Shown here in pieces: positions 48,401 to 60,240 of a stretch of DNA of 64,000 bases. Source of the stretch: Copromyces sp. CBS 386.78. Taxonomy: Eukaryota; Ascomycota; Sordariomycetes; Sordariales; Sordariaceae. The DNA lies in NCBI GenBank assembly GCA_030685235.1, contig MU839255.1, positions 1 through 64,000 of the forward strand, read 5' to 3'. Numbering within the stretch: the stretch's first letter is position 1; each line of letters begins with the position of its first letter. The notes beneath the pieces are model-generated. The model saw only the letters and a list, made by a program, of their open reading frames with translations. It did not search any database and was not told where the DNA came from. A program made the position numbers and the translations under genes.

Positions 48401-51400
48401 GGGGATTTGTCGTTATTTCATTGACTCGGATGTTAACATGGGCTTCAAAGGAGCCAGTCCATTTGGCTGTCCTTATTCTGGCGCCTCAACGCGAAAGAGT
48501 CTAACAGTGGCAGGAAACGACCGAGTGGTTAAGTTCTTGACCAGAGGCATTTATGTTCATTACGCTGCCTACGAGGTTCAATGGTTGGAAACCTTGCTTC
48601 TACGCTCAAGAACACACGGCACTCACACAGAAAAATGTTCGAATTTTTACTGTCACTATGACCGGTTTCGGCGAGTGAGCAATCTTTGTTAGCCGTTTTG
48701 GTCGCAACCCATTCACATATACAGCATAGACCAAGAACCCAACTGCTCCCGCACCCTTTCTCCTGCTTTCTTGCGGATCTTGTGGCCTTGCCCCTTCGGC
48801 CTACTTTAGGTCCAAACCCTGGTCTTAGCCTCCGGATCCCGGCCACCTGTACCGGCCGCGGCCATAACTGATGGCCCTGGAACCCACGCTAGCCGGATAT
48901 CCTTCTGCCATGTGGGCCGCTTCAGAGTTGAGTCCTGTAGTGGCCGATTCCATTAGCAGACAAGATCCTCACAAGTTTATCTGCGTGTTTCTCCTTGATG
49001 GGCAAGCTGGCCTAGCTAAGTCCCAGAATGGAAGTGCCTAGCGGAAGTCAGTGGGGTGCACACGCAGAAAGAGGAAAGAGACAACAATGGTAGAACTGGG
49101 CAAGGGTATGTACATACACTCAATCGACGTTGTCAAGCGTTCTCAACGTCTGCTAACGCTCAGGCACCGTCCCATGTGGGTCGTGATAACATGACCATAG
49201 CAACAGGGGTCCGCGTGTATGCAAGGTCCACGAGGAATCGAGAGAACATGAACATGTACGAAGTACACGCATGCACCCATTCATACATGGTACATACACT
49301 TGTATGAACCATGTGGGAGAGTGCCACCAGAGCCAATGGGAACCGACTATGTGGAAGATGGAAAAACCGCGATAAAGCCAAGCCTTCACAAGCTGTCCAG
49401 TTCTAAAAGAGCGTGGCCGCTTGCTCATCAATTGAAGAGGACAAGAAGGGCCAAAAATAGAGGCTGGTTATGACCATACGGCCTTTACAGCATCTGTTCA
49501 GCTCATCGTCCTGTCCGCCCGTCACGACTTGGAAAAGAAAGGAAAGAAGGGTCTTCTCGGTGGCGGCCACTCCAAGCTAGGAACCATCGCTGATCTTGGA
49601 CCAAAAAGAAGCTGGCTGGCCCCGGCTCATCTGTAGGACACACAGTTGTTTCAACAGCCTGGTGGGGAAGAGGCGTTATGGGGAGATCATGGTCAATGAG
49701 CCATGGTCGACGTGGCTCCTATGAAGGCCACTCTCCCGGAGGACCTGCGGGACATGGGGGGACGAGGCTAATCTGTCGGCATCTAGATGAGCAGGTCCGT
49801 CCAGGGTTAAGACAGCAACACATCTACACACATGGTACATACTCATTCTACCCCATCCATCACATACTGTGTCCTGCACACTGGCACATCCTTGGTTGAG
49901 ATTGCTACTCTGAAATGGGCCGCAGGAGACATCCACTGCCCCTGTTTGTGCAAGCAGCTCTCTGCAATGTATGATTGACAACGTGATTTAGCACGGGATG
50001 TTCAGTTGAGCCAAAGAGGATAACTTTTTAGGCTTACCCACCCGGCATACCCACCGCAAGAGGACCCCATATGGGGCAACTGGTAACAGGCCCTGAACTA
50101 GGGAAAGAATGGCGACAGGTACCTACTACCCACCGGATATATGACCAGTGGGGAGAGAGTCGCCATCACCATCTCACAACGTGCCGTGTCTACTTTGGTT
50201 TACTATTACAGGTGAGGGATGGCAAAAAGACAAAACGAAACGAAAACGCCTCCCTACACAGTTCATCACATCACACACATGGGCATTACCTACCAACTCT
50301 CGATGCGTGGCTTTCGAAGCCGTTCGTGTGGTTGTGTTAACGGGCTTATAGCACTAGCTTGGTCGTAGGAGGTCCCCACCCCCCCTGTCCTAGACCATGG
50401 ACCTACTGGACCGGCCGGGTCCTCTTTTTTTTTTTTCTTCTCTTCGTTGGACGACAAGGGGGAGGGAACGACACGACACAATACAGCATCTTGGGACCAG
50501 GGATGATGGAGATGAACATGATATCCATGACAAGGAAGAAGAGTATAAGTATGGCCTCGATGTCCTTGGTCGAAGAATAAACACAACCACCATATCAAAC
50601 ATACAAGTACCGGCCATCACCTCAATTCTCCACATCATCCGCCATTTCCTGCCTAACCTCTGCGGGACGAATTGACCTCGTCACCTCACCGGCAACCAAG
50701 CAAGGCACAATAAAGCTTGGACCGAGAGATTTTAATTATATCTTCAAGTCTACATTCCCTTGATCACTCAATTCACCTTTCATCAGCATACATCACTGTA
50801 TGCCCTGATCTGGTCATCAATACGACTGCCTTTCCTCCCAGAGATATCCAAGTCTCTGTGCGGCACGGCATTCCTCCTAACCCTCTCACCCCCGGCATAC
50901 GGAACGTTTCGCTTGTGTCCGGTCTGGATTTCTCTCGATCGAGTCGTCCCGAGTGTAAGTCATGATTCAGTCTTGAAGGAGTGGCTTCTATTTTCCAACC
51001 CTTCCCCCCTTTGCTTGCTCACCGCTGCTGGAATGCTGCTGTGTTACCTCAAGGAGGCTTGCAGGAGCTCGCAGCTCTCCAGTTAAGTGGTGTCAAAAAG
51101 AAAGGAGCGAAGTAAAAGAGGAGATGAAGAGCGCGTAGAAAGCACCACCAGAAGCAACGATAACAAAGTTTATGCTTGTGCTAACTCGTGTTCGAAGATT
51201 AGACAGATATAAAGAGATCAGGAGAAGCGAAATATCGTTTGGATATTTGCTTCTTCAACGAACGTCGAACGGTCGGCTACCTGTTCCGCTTCCAACGGCC
51301 GCCATAACCCGGCTGCATCAATCATCGTTCCAGCCACTACACAGAAGGGGCTTACACCGCGATATCAAGACTACAGCAACACATAAAGCCACACTTCCCA

Positions 51401-51529
51401 ACTGAGCCAAACCTACCTCACTTACACACCATCCACATCCGTCCACACCCGCCACTTTCCACCTCTACTCTTCCCATTCCACCCATCCAACCACACACCC
51501 CTTTTCCGTACCACTTACTACAACCCAAA
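42447..51529. other. 9.1-kb stretch of normal base composition with no recognisable gene
   Basis: Both strands carry only frames below about 150 codons, and none resembles a known family. I saw no tRNA, 5S rRNA or transposon signature. A perfect 18-bp tandem duplication lies at 45,023-45,058. The last about 120 bases are a C-rich leader for the gene at 51,530. The region could hold long non-coding RNA, very long 5' leaders or distant control elements, but I cannot show any of these. Confidence 0.45.
45023..45058. repeat. Tandem 18-bp duplication TCATACTTCTGTCACTTC x2
   Basis: Two perfect adjacent copies. It is a short local duplication inside the gene-free stretch, with no link to a coding sequence. 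Confidence 0.9.
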
Positions 51530-51862
51530 ATGTGCTACTTCGAGCAAACCCTCTGGTCCTGCGGCTACTGGAAGTGGGGAAACTTCCGCCAGCAGTGCAA
51601 CAAGGAGTACCGCACGGGCGAGACCTGCGGGCTCAAGCTCGTCTATGAGACCAGCTTTATTCCTTCTCCTTGCAAGATCTGCGAGCAAATCTCCAAGAAG
51701 GATCGAAGAGTACGCAAGATGAGGGAAGATATCGCTCGTTGGCAACGCGAGGGCAACAGGATGGCCACCATAGAAAAGACGCAGCATGATATTGATGGGG
51801 TGGAACACCAGATTCAAGACTTGTGGAGGGGGCACCAGGAGAAGCAGAGGAGTATTTGTTGA
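51530..51862 (+). CDS. Small Cys/Trp-rich, coiled-coil protein of unknown function (110 aa)
   Basis: A single exon of 110 residues with an AAAATG start context and a long C-rich leader. The first half has spaced Cys and aromatic residues: MCYFEQTLWSCGYWKWGNFR, then QCNKEYRTGETCGLKL, then SPCKICEQI. The Cys pairs suggest a metal- or disulfide-stabilised fold. The second half is charged and helical (KKDRRVRKMREDI, then heptad-like to the end), probably a coiled coil. No signal peptide is visible. I believe similar proteins of unknown function are common in Sordariomycetes, so it is probably real. Function cannot be assigned. Confidence 0.7.
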   Translation: MCYFEQTLWSCGYWKWGNFRQQCNKEYRTGETCGLKLVYETSFIPSPCKICEQISKKDRRVRKMREDIARWQREGNRMATIEKTQHDIDGVEHQIQDLWRGHQEKQRSIC

Positions 51863-53199
51863 TCAAAAGTTGAGCGTGTTCGTTGTACTTGGGTTTCTCG
51901 GCCTGTTCTGGGAGTATGTTATTTCCATCATGGCTTTTCTGGTGTTTTTTTTTTCCAACCTTATTTCTGGTTGGTTAGAAAATGGAGGATGAACGGGTGG
52001 TAACGGGTGGTGACATGAACGAAGAATGGGGTGGTGGTGGATGGGGAAATGAGGAATTCGGTGGTGGTGGTGGTGGTGGTGATGGTTGAGTGGCCGAATG
52101 CTACGATGATGAAATGACTTCATGGTAATGGTTTGATGATTACGGAAGAAGAAAATTTGGGACATGAAGGACGACGAACAAAGAGAAAAGAGACGAGATG
52201 GGACGGGAAGAAGAGGCAAAGAAAAAAGCACAAAGAATGATTGGTTCAGTTTCCTTACTATGGTTTTCATTTGTTCATATATACCTGCTAGGTACAGTTA
52301 CGTCTCATAGCGGTTGGCTTTTCTTCACTAGTTACCAATGCACATGTTCTTGTCAGGTCTTTGAAATTGTCTTTGTCTAGTGATTCAACAATGAGAGGTG
52401 TAAGTTCATTATCCTTGCTCTCCCGCTCGGGAGGTAGAACATGACAGGCAGGTAAACGGCACAGCGGAAGGTGATGATTAAGGTACACTCCCGCTCGGGC
52501 AGAAGTGGGCTACCGTACCTTACGTTGATCCTTCTGATCCCCCAAAGGAACCACTGTGTTCCCACTTTAAAAAGAAGACGCCGAAAAAATACACGAACAA
52601 AAGCCCGAGAGACAGGAAAGCTCAGAAAAGCGGATAGGCGTTGAGAAGGGAGATAGATCTCTCTCTCACATCCAGTAGTCCGTCGGTCAGCCAGTTAGCC
52701 AATCCAGTCACATGAACTCACAAACCCAGCAGCGCTAGCCTGCCTGCGCCGGGCTTCAAAATCTACCTAGTCATTTCGAGCTTCTCGCATACCTTATTAT
52801 CTTCACAGCTCTTCTTCTAGGCAAGTCTCATCGCTCACATCACATGGGTTGCTTCGCATGTCTAGACACACCATTGATTAATGCCACCCGTCGTATGGAG
52901 AGTTAAAGCAGGAACGGGAGCAAATCAGGGTCAGTCAGTCAGCCTCTCGATTCGCTCTGAACTCCATAGACTGGAAGTTGGCTACTAGAAAGTTACAATT
53001 CAGGAGTGGGAAATGCTAGCTAGACAACAGGCCTCTCTCTCCCTCTGTGTCAACAAAGATAGCCACTAATTAGTAAACCCTGGGTACCTACCTACTTAGG
53101 TAAGAAAGAAGAAGCACAAGAGCCGCCAGGCAGGCTTTACAGGACAACAGGAAAGCGATTGCCTCCCGTCCTCACACAACTTGACTTGAGCGGTACTCC

Positions 53200-53200
<1 letters not shown>

Positions 53201-53294
<94 letters not shown>
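53201..53294. repeat. (ATC)n trinucleotide array, about 31 units
   Basis: An uninterrupted 94-bp ATC array. It is open in three frames on each strand as homopolymeric Ile, Ser or His (plus) or Met, Asp or stop-free repeats (minus), so it creates false frames. Confidence 0.97.
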
Positions 53295-53617
53295 ATTCCA
53301 GTCCCCACAACATCCCCCCGGATGATGGGGGCGCCAGACGTATCAAACGAGTGACTTTGAGAGTCTGCGAGTAAGACCATGCCATGGCCATGCCATGCCA
53401 TGTTACTTACTAGACCCTACATTCAATTGTCTCACAACCGCGCACTAGACAGCCCTGTTCTTCCCGTGAGTAAGTAGCACAGCTCTTGGTCAAGATGATA
53501 CCTACCTAGTGTAGGTAAGATAGGTAAGGTAGGTTAGAAAGTTGACTTGACTCGCTGGGGTAAGAGTGGGGTGGTGGTCAGCACCGGGGAAGGAGGGAAG
53601 GAGGGGGACCGGGGGCC

Positions 53618-53646
53618 GGATGCGGGATGCGGGATGCGGATGCGGA
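53618..53646. repeat. Short GGATGCG tandem repeats
   Basis: About four copies of a 6-7-bp GGATGC(G) unit in a G-rich context. Simple-sequence DNA. Confidence 0.8.
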
Positions 53647-53734
53647 TTTGTAACGAGAAGTACCTTCCTTACGGTACCTACTAGGGAAGGGAGAAGGACT
53701 CGGAGACTCGAGCAGATCTTCAGCGAGAGGCAGG

Positions 53735-53735
53735 C

Positions 53736-53766
<31 letters not shown>
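53735..53766. repeat. (CAGA)8 microsatellite
   Basis: Eight perfect CAGA units, just before the 12-bp tandem repeat. Confidence 0.95.
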
Positions 53767-53770
53767 GGGC

Positions 53771-53806
53771 GGAGCTGGAGTGGGAGCTGGAGTGGGAGCT
53801 GGAGTT
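53771..53806. repeat. 12-bp tandem repeat GGAGCTGGAGTG x3
   Basis: Three adjacent copies, the last with one G-to-T change. Confidence 0.9.
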
Positions 53807-56574
53807 GGGGATTGTAGCATGGAGAAAAGAAGCCCAGTGTGTACACTGTCGATGTGAGCATCATGGGCGCACTGGGTGGTCTGGAGAATGGGCCGTGTAG
53901 TATTTTGTATTGTGTGGGTTTTCTTGGTGTGAGCGGGAAGTTCCCATTTTCCCCTCTTTTTTTTTTTTTTTCTTCGCCTTTCCGGGTTTGAGGCCTCCAT
54001 TTGATGGGATTGGGGTGATTATTTGGTTAATTCAGTTCCCATTTTTGCTTCAAGGTTTTGCTGGGTGGGAGCATGGAGATAGAACGGGCGCTCAAACATC
54101 AGACAGGGAAATCAACAAAGTGGGTAAGAATTTCTTGATGGATATAGTTACATCTCTTCGCTCTTTCACGCCATATTGTAGAACGCCTTTGGGCATATAC
54201 TCTTTTCTGTTTCGACCAGTGTCCCGTTATTCCTCTTTCTTATGTGTTCTCAGTTCTCGGCGTGGAAAGCCGCCATCACCTCCTTCTTTGTACTCCCTTT
54301 CTCATCCATGAATACAAGTAGAGAGTTGGATGAGAGAGTCAAACAAACTAGCAAATAGAAATAGTAGTAGTTCCCACTCCACCTCAAAATGGCGCCTTTT
54401 CTCCCTCTTGAGCTCCCGATTTTTTTTCTTCTTTTTTTTCTTTTTTTTCACGGGAACAGCGGCTGTCATCCATAAAGGTACCAAAGGGCCGCAAATCAGC
54501 CCTCCCACAAGTGCTAACTCTCGCTCCATCATCCCCACTGGGACGACACAAAGTTTGCGTTAGCGTGCGCACATGCGGTGTCATTGACGCAAACAAAGGG
54601 GAAGAGGAGGGGGGGCGAGATGCAGGAGTAGAACCGGGGAAGATCCCAACTGGACATTCCCGCCCAAAATGACTCTCCTCCAGCGGCAGGTGTCGGAAGA
54701 AGGGAGGGAGGGACGACTGATGATGAGTGGGTGGGTATGTGGGTGGGTGGATGTTGAACAGTGGCGGATAGTAAGGGCAGAACAGACTGTCTGTCCATGA
54801 CTGGTGTGTGAGCGTCGCCTTTCTCCTTCCCCTCCCCCTCCAGTCAAGCCATGTCCAAGAATGTGGAGATTTTCGCACAAGAAGGCTGCCTTATCCAGCG
54901 AATGACGCTCGAATCGACTCGAACCTTGCCGTAGCCTATATGCGAGGCCCATAGAACAGGAACAAGTCGGGGAGACGGAGACGTGCCAGCTGGCGAATTG
55001 GGACGGAGGAGGGCATATGCGAGGACCAAGCATGTTTCCCTCCTTTTCGCCTGCCCCTCCGACGAGTCTGCGATGTAAAACTCTCGCTCGAACGGGGAGG
55101 TTAGAAAGCAGAGCGGCCTTGGCATAAGGTGACCTGGGGCGACCTCATCATTCGTGTACTTTCTTTTTTCTGCTGGTATCCCGACGCAGGCGTGGCCCCT
55201 TGGTAGGTCATCGGTCGGCTGCGGGCTAGACAGTGGAGACCTTTTGGTAATCGAAAATTCCGTTGTTTCCATAAGGAGCTGGGTCGCAGTTGAAGAAGCC
55301 GGATCTCGCGGGACTCGGAGAGGAAGAAGCCGAGAGCCATCTCTCTGCTACACCTGAACGGGCTCAGAACACAACCTGGTGACAGGAAAAAAAGGGAGGG
55401 CGACCGTAAGCTGGCCTCGCTAGTAGTAGACCACCAGGCCTCCAGGTCGTCCTTGGGTGGTACCGCGGCCTACAACGAGGCCATGGCTGGCTGATGTGAC
55501 GTGCTTTGCTGTCCTTGCTTGCTTCCGAATGTTGCACGTCCTTCCGCTTTGGGGGTTACTGGCGCACCCTCCCTCTCTTCCTTCCCCTCGTAGCTCTCAT
55601 TTCTCATCTCGATTTGTGTTACTCGTTCCACTCTCCGCGATAGCCATCTGCGGCGTGGCAGTGACCCAACAGGTGCCTCTGAAGCTGAACGGTGCACGGA
55701 CTCCCAACGAGGCCTTTGTTCCACGGGAAGGAGAAGACGGAGGAATTGTTGGTCCTATGGTCCGAAGGAATGGGGGTGATGCATATGGCTGAGGTCGCAT
55801 CTCGAAGAATATCCACCACCGATGGAAACGCAAAACTTTTCCACACAAGCCTCAAACTAGGACGAACTTTCGAGAGAAGGGAGCCGGGAAAGCAGACCTG
55901 TATAGGGATTAATATCTCTGGCAAGAGGGTATCAACTCGGAACTTGGTGAACGTGGCTGCCATTTAATGGACGTGCGCCTTGTCAACGTTATGATTGTTG
56001 GGGGCCGGAGAACTACACCACCATTGGTTGGCCCAAGGCCAACATGGATCCAGTCAATGAACAAAGGGAAAGGTGAGATTGATTTCTTGCTGTACAACGC
56101 ATACGTACCCCCAAACTCGCCGTTTTTAACCTATCCTTGGCCCTATCCAACATTTTGGGCATCCAAGGCGGTGATGTATGAGACAAATGGAAGCTATATC
56201 CCACCTCGGCGGGTATCGACAACTCATTAACATAACATCCCGCCATTGCCACGTTGTCTCTGACCGCCGCAGACCTGTCGAATCACTGAACGCTCGCTGT
56301 TTCCGGAGCAGCATCATGAAGGAGGAGAGATGACAAAAAGAAAATATGGTTGGGAAACCTGCCAGGCAAGCTTGGAAATGTAGCCTGGAGCTGCCCTGGG
56401 CTGAGAAATTCCCGAGTTATTGTTGTGTATGGTGGTTCTGTTCAATGAACGTATGTATAGTATGGGTATATCCGTGGGTCGGTGGATACTATTGATATTT
56501 AGTCATGTTGCCGTCAAGATCAGGTGGGTTGGGTATGAACGGCCATGTCATGGTTTGAATGTCGTGGTATGGTT

Positions 56575-57238
56575 TCAGCGCATGGCGGCAGCGGCGTCGG
56601 TAAAGTTACCGACGAGGGCCTCGCCTCCTTCGGCCTTGATGGGGATGGTTGGCAAGGAAGCTTTGCGCAGCATCTCCATGTTGTCGTCCTCGGGGGTGCC
56701 CCAATCAACCCGTGCCACGGAAGCCATGTCGTCGTAGGTCGAGAGCTTGGAAAGCAGGGCATTGTAGCGCTGGCCAGCGAAGCCGTGGGGAGCAGGGGCG
56801 TCCTGCATGGGTTTGTCATGCGGGACCATGTCGTAGATGTCGACCATGTTACTGCGCGGTTCCGGGTTAGTCTCATTCGCTTTTACCGACTCCGTGGACT
56901 TGGATCTCGGGCTAGATCTTGGGAGGGAGAGGGCATACTTTGATGTGCGTTCCACCACACCCTGCAGAGCCGCAATCTCCCTTTCTGTCTCCTGCGGGTC
57001 CTCCTGGTTCATCATGTGTTGTTGATCAAAGCTACCGTAGTGCATGTTGTTCTCGTCGTAGAGAGGTTGCTCTTCCTCCTGTGTAGAAACAGTCCAGGTC
57101 AGTTCCCATGTTCCGTCTGATTTCTCTTTTGATGGTCACGCCATTTCGGAACTGTGACCGCTATGCCATGCCAGAACCTACCTCGTCGTAGTCATCGCGC
57201 CTCCCACTGCCGAAGCAGGTAGAACAGTAGTTGCCCAT
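56575..57238 (-). CDS. MEH1: Meh1/Ego1 (LAMTOR1-like) vacuolar TORC1 scaffold, 3 exons
   Basis: Exons 57,182-57,238, 56,939-57,078 and 56,575-56,851 give 157 residues. The N terminus MGNYCSTCFG has a myristoylation Gly at position 2 and palmitoylation-type Cys at 5 and 8, which would anchor the protein to the vacuole or endosome membrane. EEEQPLYDENN follows and is typical of the LAMTOR family, then a helix EIAALQGVVERTS that runs across the second splice into NNMVDIYDM. In yeast, Meh1 recruits the EGO complex and Rag GTPases that activate TORC1 when amino acids are present. Introns of 103 and 87 nt have GTAGGT and GTATGC donors. The second intron is free of stops and a multiple of three, so its retention would add 29 residues. 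Confidence 0.85.
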
Positions 57239-58983
57239 CTTGTTCGTCCAGCCCTATCCTGTCTTCTTGTCTTCTTCCCTTCTTGTGTGTATCGTATCGC
57301 CAGTCGGACGGTGGTCGGTCGGTATCAAGTCGTCGTCGGATGACCTTGGTCAATCGGGATCGCGCGAGCGAGGAAAAGTCTCGAAGCCAGTCGTGTCGTC
57401 AAAGCAAGATGGGGAGAAAAGACTGTCGCGAAGAGATAAAACCTGAAACGACGGCGAAATGAAAATCAGGCGAAAGGTTGGGCCGTGAAAATCGCTTAGT
57501 GGTGTTTTGGTTGCTTTGGTTTCTCGTCGGGTGCCCGCTGGGAAGGGGGACTGCTAGCGAGGTCGGTTCATCAGGAAAAGGAAAGAATGTGTCGCGATGG
57601 ACTTGGTGCAGTTTCCCGAAATCCGAGGCGTGTGGTCGGCCGTCGGCTTGGAATCGGGCGATGATTGCGCGAGGGATCTCAACTGGAAAGAACGGGAAAG
57701 TTGTCCTTAGCGATCTCGATCGTCGTCGTCGTTTTCAAATTTCAGCGGCCCCCGATTCATTTCCTGGCGTTCCTTCCTTCCCGCAATAGCACAAGGTCGC
57801 GAATCGAATTGGCGATTGCAGCAAGTGTGTCATGGTCCAAGCCTGCCGTGTAGGCTAAAAATTAAACCTGGCTACAAGGCGCCTGGGCCTACGAACTTGG
57901 GGAACCCTGCGGGCTGTGTGGCCCTGAACAGCAGGCGCGAGTGCACGTGTCTGCCATCCACACCAGCCCCTGGTGGCAGAAACAGTTGGTCAATGCGCAC
58001 TTACACGCCATTTCAGCAGTGCCTCATTAGTGGCTGATTATTCGAACATCCAACTTTGTTTCGATGGAGGTGGACTAGAAGAGGATCCAATCTGGAAAGA
58101 TCCCTTGTTTCTTTTTTTTTCCTCAAAGAAGCCTCGCTTCTAACCTTGATCGGTGACCGTGCTAGACAAGGAAGGTGCGAAGCCCGCCGGACTCCGGACT
58201 TCAAACACTAGTGCCCCGAAGGTGAAAGCATCCCGACATTCAAGTGGAAGTATGTACCCGCTGTATTGTTGCCCTGTGAGCCCCACTGTAACCTGATGCC
58301 CATCTCGGACTTCTGCTTCACCTCTCTTTTACACCTTCGTCGTCCGTTCGCAATATCTGTGAATGGAGGCAGCATGAAAAACTGACAAGATAACCAGACA
58401 GGATTGAACATGGCGACAAACAAGCTTTATGCTCAATAGCTGAGTGAAAACTCGCTCAAATCGACGAGTGTCGCAGCCGAGTTTGTGTCTCGTTGCGGGG
58501 AATTTCCACAAGCCCCACTGACCGTTCAAGACCTTCCCTCATCCTTCGGTTCCTTCCTTCGAAGACTGAAGCTCTCTCTCGGACTTCTCAGGAGCTCTTG
58601 GCATTAAAATTTCCGACAGATGAGAATGAAATTTCATCGGCCTTTTGTTCGGTTCAACAATGATAACAACTAACGGTAAAACATTATGGGTATATCCAGC
58701 ACTTTCTAACTTTACATGAACACTCCAATCTTATCCCGTTCTTTTCAACAAAAGACATGCGAGTCATTCGAAACATGAACCTTAGAAACGTTCAAAGAAA
58801 AAAAGAAAAGAAGAGCAATTGTGAAGCTCTGGCAGTGAGTTATCAATACCTAATGATGCAGGCATGGAGCAACTCTTTTTTTTCGCTTTTTTCTTCTTCA
58901 TCGGACATGAAGTTCATTGAAAACCTTCTCTTTCCCTTGATTGCGAGAGAGAAAGTTCCTACGCCCTTCCTCCGTGTGCACCA
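57239..58983. other. Intergenic region upstream of MEH1, downstream of the membrane-protein gene
   Basis: 1.7 kb carrying the promoter and leader of the Meh1-like gene (adjacent to 57,239) and the 3' flank of the membrane-protein gene (adjacent to 58,983). Short frames are unremarkable. No RNA gene seen. Confidence 0.5.
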
Positions 58984-60240
58984 TTACAGCGCCGTCCCCG
59001 GGGGCACCACCACATTCTGATTGACCGTACTCCTCGGATAATACACCGTAGTCCTTGACAAATCCATCGGCGTCCCTGGATGTACATCATCTGGATCCGC
59101 CGCTGCTGATGCCTCATCATTATGCTCCGGCGTCCCAACCGTCGTGCTCGCCACCGACAACCTGACATCCATCACGCTCAACCTCTGATCCAGCGGCGGT
59201 AGCACCGGCGACGGCGACAACGACGGCACGCGCAAATTCGACATCTCCAACCCTTGCTCCGGTGAAAGCGACTCGTTTCCAAACACCGAAGTAGCAGCCG
59301 AAGAGGCAGCGGGAACCGTCGAGACGAGCGTGGTGGCGGATTTGGTGTAGGCCGGTGGTGGTGTAGAGGGGTAGTAGCTTGATGGGCGATTTGCGTCTGA
59401 GGGCCCCACGGCGTAAAAGCCGGGCGGAACGTCACCGTTCGCCAGCGCCGTCGTGAGTCGTCGGGACTTGGAGCGCCGGAAGAGGATCATCCAGAGACCG
59501 AAGACGAGGATAATGCAGACTATGGGGACGATAACACCGATGGAGACTTGGGCGGCCATGGGTATTCCGCCTTCCCCGCCTTCGTGTGAGGTGGGGGAGG
59601 AGGCAGCTGTGGGTGCAGCAGCTGGTTGTGAAGATAAGCTCATTCTGGAAGATGTGGGATTTGTGGTTTCTGATGTAGTAGAACTTGAGGAAATTTGGAT
59701 AGCGATTGCTGTGGTCGTTGATATCCAAGTAGTGAGCGAAGCGGTGGACAACGTCATTGTTGGTGTTGTTTGTGCAACCGTCCAGGTCGAACTGATAAAC
59801 GTTGCTGTAGTCGTTGAAAAAGGAGTGCTGCTCATCAAGGTGTTGCTGGGGTTCACACAATAGGGGGAGCCAGATTCGGCGCCCATGCATGTTTGCCCGT
59901 CAGCGCAGCAAACATTCCCGCATTGGAAATCACCAGCAGCGCAAACCCTTGCACATCCATCCTGGCCAGCCCCCGGAGCGCAACAGAAAAAGGCGCCGTT
60001 ATCAAGCGAGCAGGTTGATCCATTCCCGCAACACCAGCTTCCCTGCGGACATGTTGTTTCGTCGCTCGCACAGGTGAGATCGCGTCGTGCGAGTTCGAGA
60101 AGGCCTCGACGACCTGGACTGGCTAGGGTGCCTATATGGAGTTTTGGCCGATGGGCAGGTTGAAAAAGGAATCGGGTTGGTGGGACAAGGAAAGAAGCGT
60201 CGTTCAATGTGGCATTAGCTAAGAGATCCATATCAATCAT
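58984..60240 (-). CDS. Single-pass membrane protein with Cys-rich outer domain
   Basis: A continuous frame of 418 residues. Residues about 56-130 hold some 15 Cys in CC- and CxxxxC-type spacings (TCPQGSWCC, then FFCCAPG, then GNVCCADGQTC). A Ser/Thr-rich stalk of about 90 residues follows, likely O-glycosylated, then one membrane helix (VSIGVIVPIVCIILVFG, about 232-253) with RRSKSRR on the inner side. A disordered cytoplasmic tail is Pro/Ser-rich with PPPAY. This layout resembles fungal cell-wall sensors and other extracellular Cys-rich anchors, but the WSC consensus is not evident. No clear signal peptide is visible at the chosen ATG, so an upstream exon or a different start is possible. It has no identified function. 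Confidence 0.65.
   Translation of the reverse strand: MIDMDLLANATLNDASFLVPPTRFLFQPAHRPKLHIGTLASPGRRGLLELARRDLTCASDETTCPQGSWCCGNGSTCSLDNGAFFCCAPGAGQDGCARVCAAGDFQCGNVCCADGQTCMGAESGSPYCVNPSNTLMSSTPFSTTTATFISSTWTVAQTTPTMTLSTASLTTWISTTTAIAIQISSSSTTSETTNPTSSRMSLSSQPAAAPTAASSPTSHEGGEGGIPMAAQVSIGVIVPIVCIILVFGLWMILFRRSKSRRLTTALANGDVPPGFYAVGPSDANRPSSYYPSTPPPAYTKSATTLVSTVPAASSAATSVFGNESLSPEQGLEMSNLRVPSLSPSPVLPPLDQRLSVMDVRLSVASTTVGTPEHNDEASAAADPDDVHPGTPMDLSRTTVYYPRSTVNQNVVVPPGTAL

Larger units (their letters stand above)
51863..56574. other. 4.7-kb intergenic region with several microsatellites
   Basis: Starts with the 3' flank of the small Cys/Trp gene, including a GGT-rich run (about 52,052-52,084). 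It then holds an (ATC)n array, GATGCG-type, CAGA and GGAGCTGGAGTG repeats, and poly-T runs (about 53,957-53,972; 54,420-54,449). Open frames across these are artefacts of repeats. The right end is the 3' flank of the Meh1-like gene. No gene recognised. Confidence 0.5.

Noticed and set aside
43000..51000. Assorted frames of 90-150 codons on both strands in the gene-free stretch
   Set aside because: No supporting start context, splice signals or family resemblance. The density equals that expected from GC-balanced random sequence.
53096..53401. Poly-Asp or poly-Met frames
   Set aside because: They are produced by the (ATC)n microsatellite.
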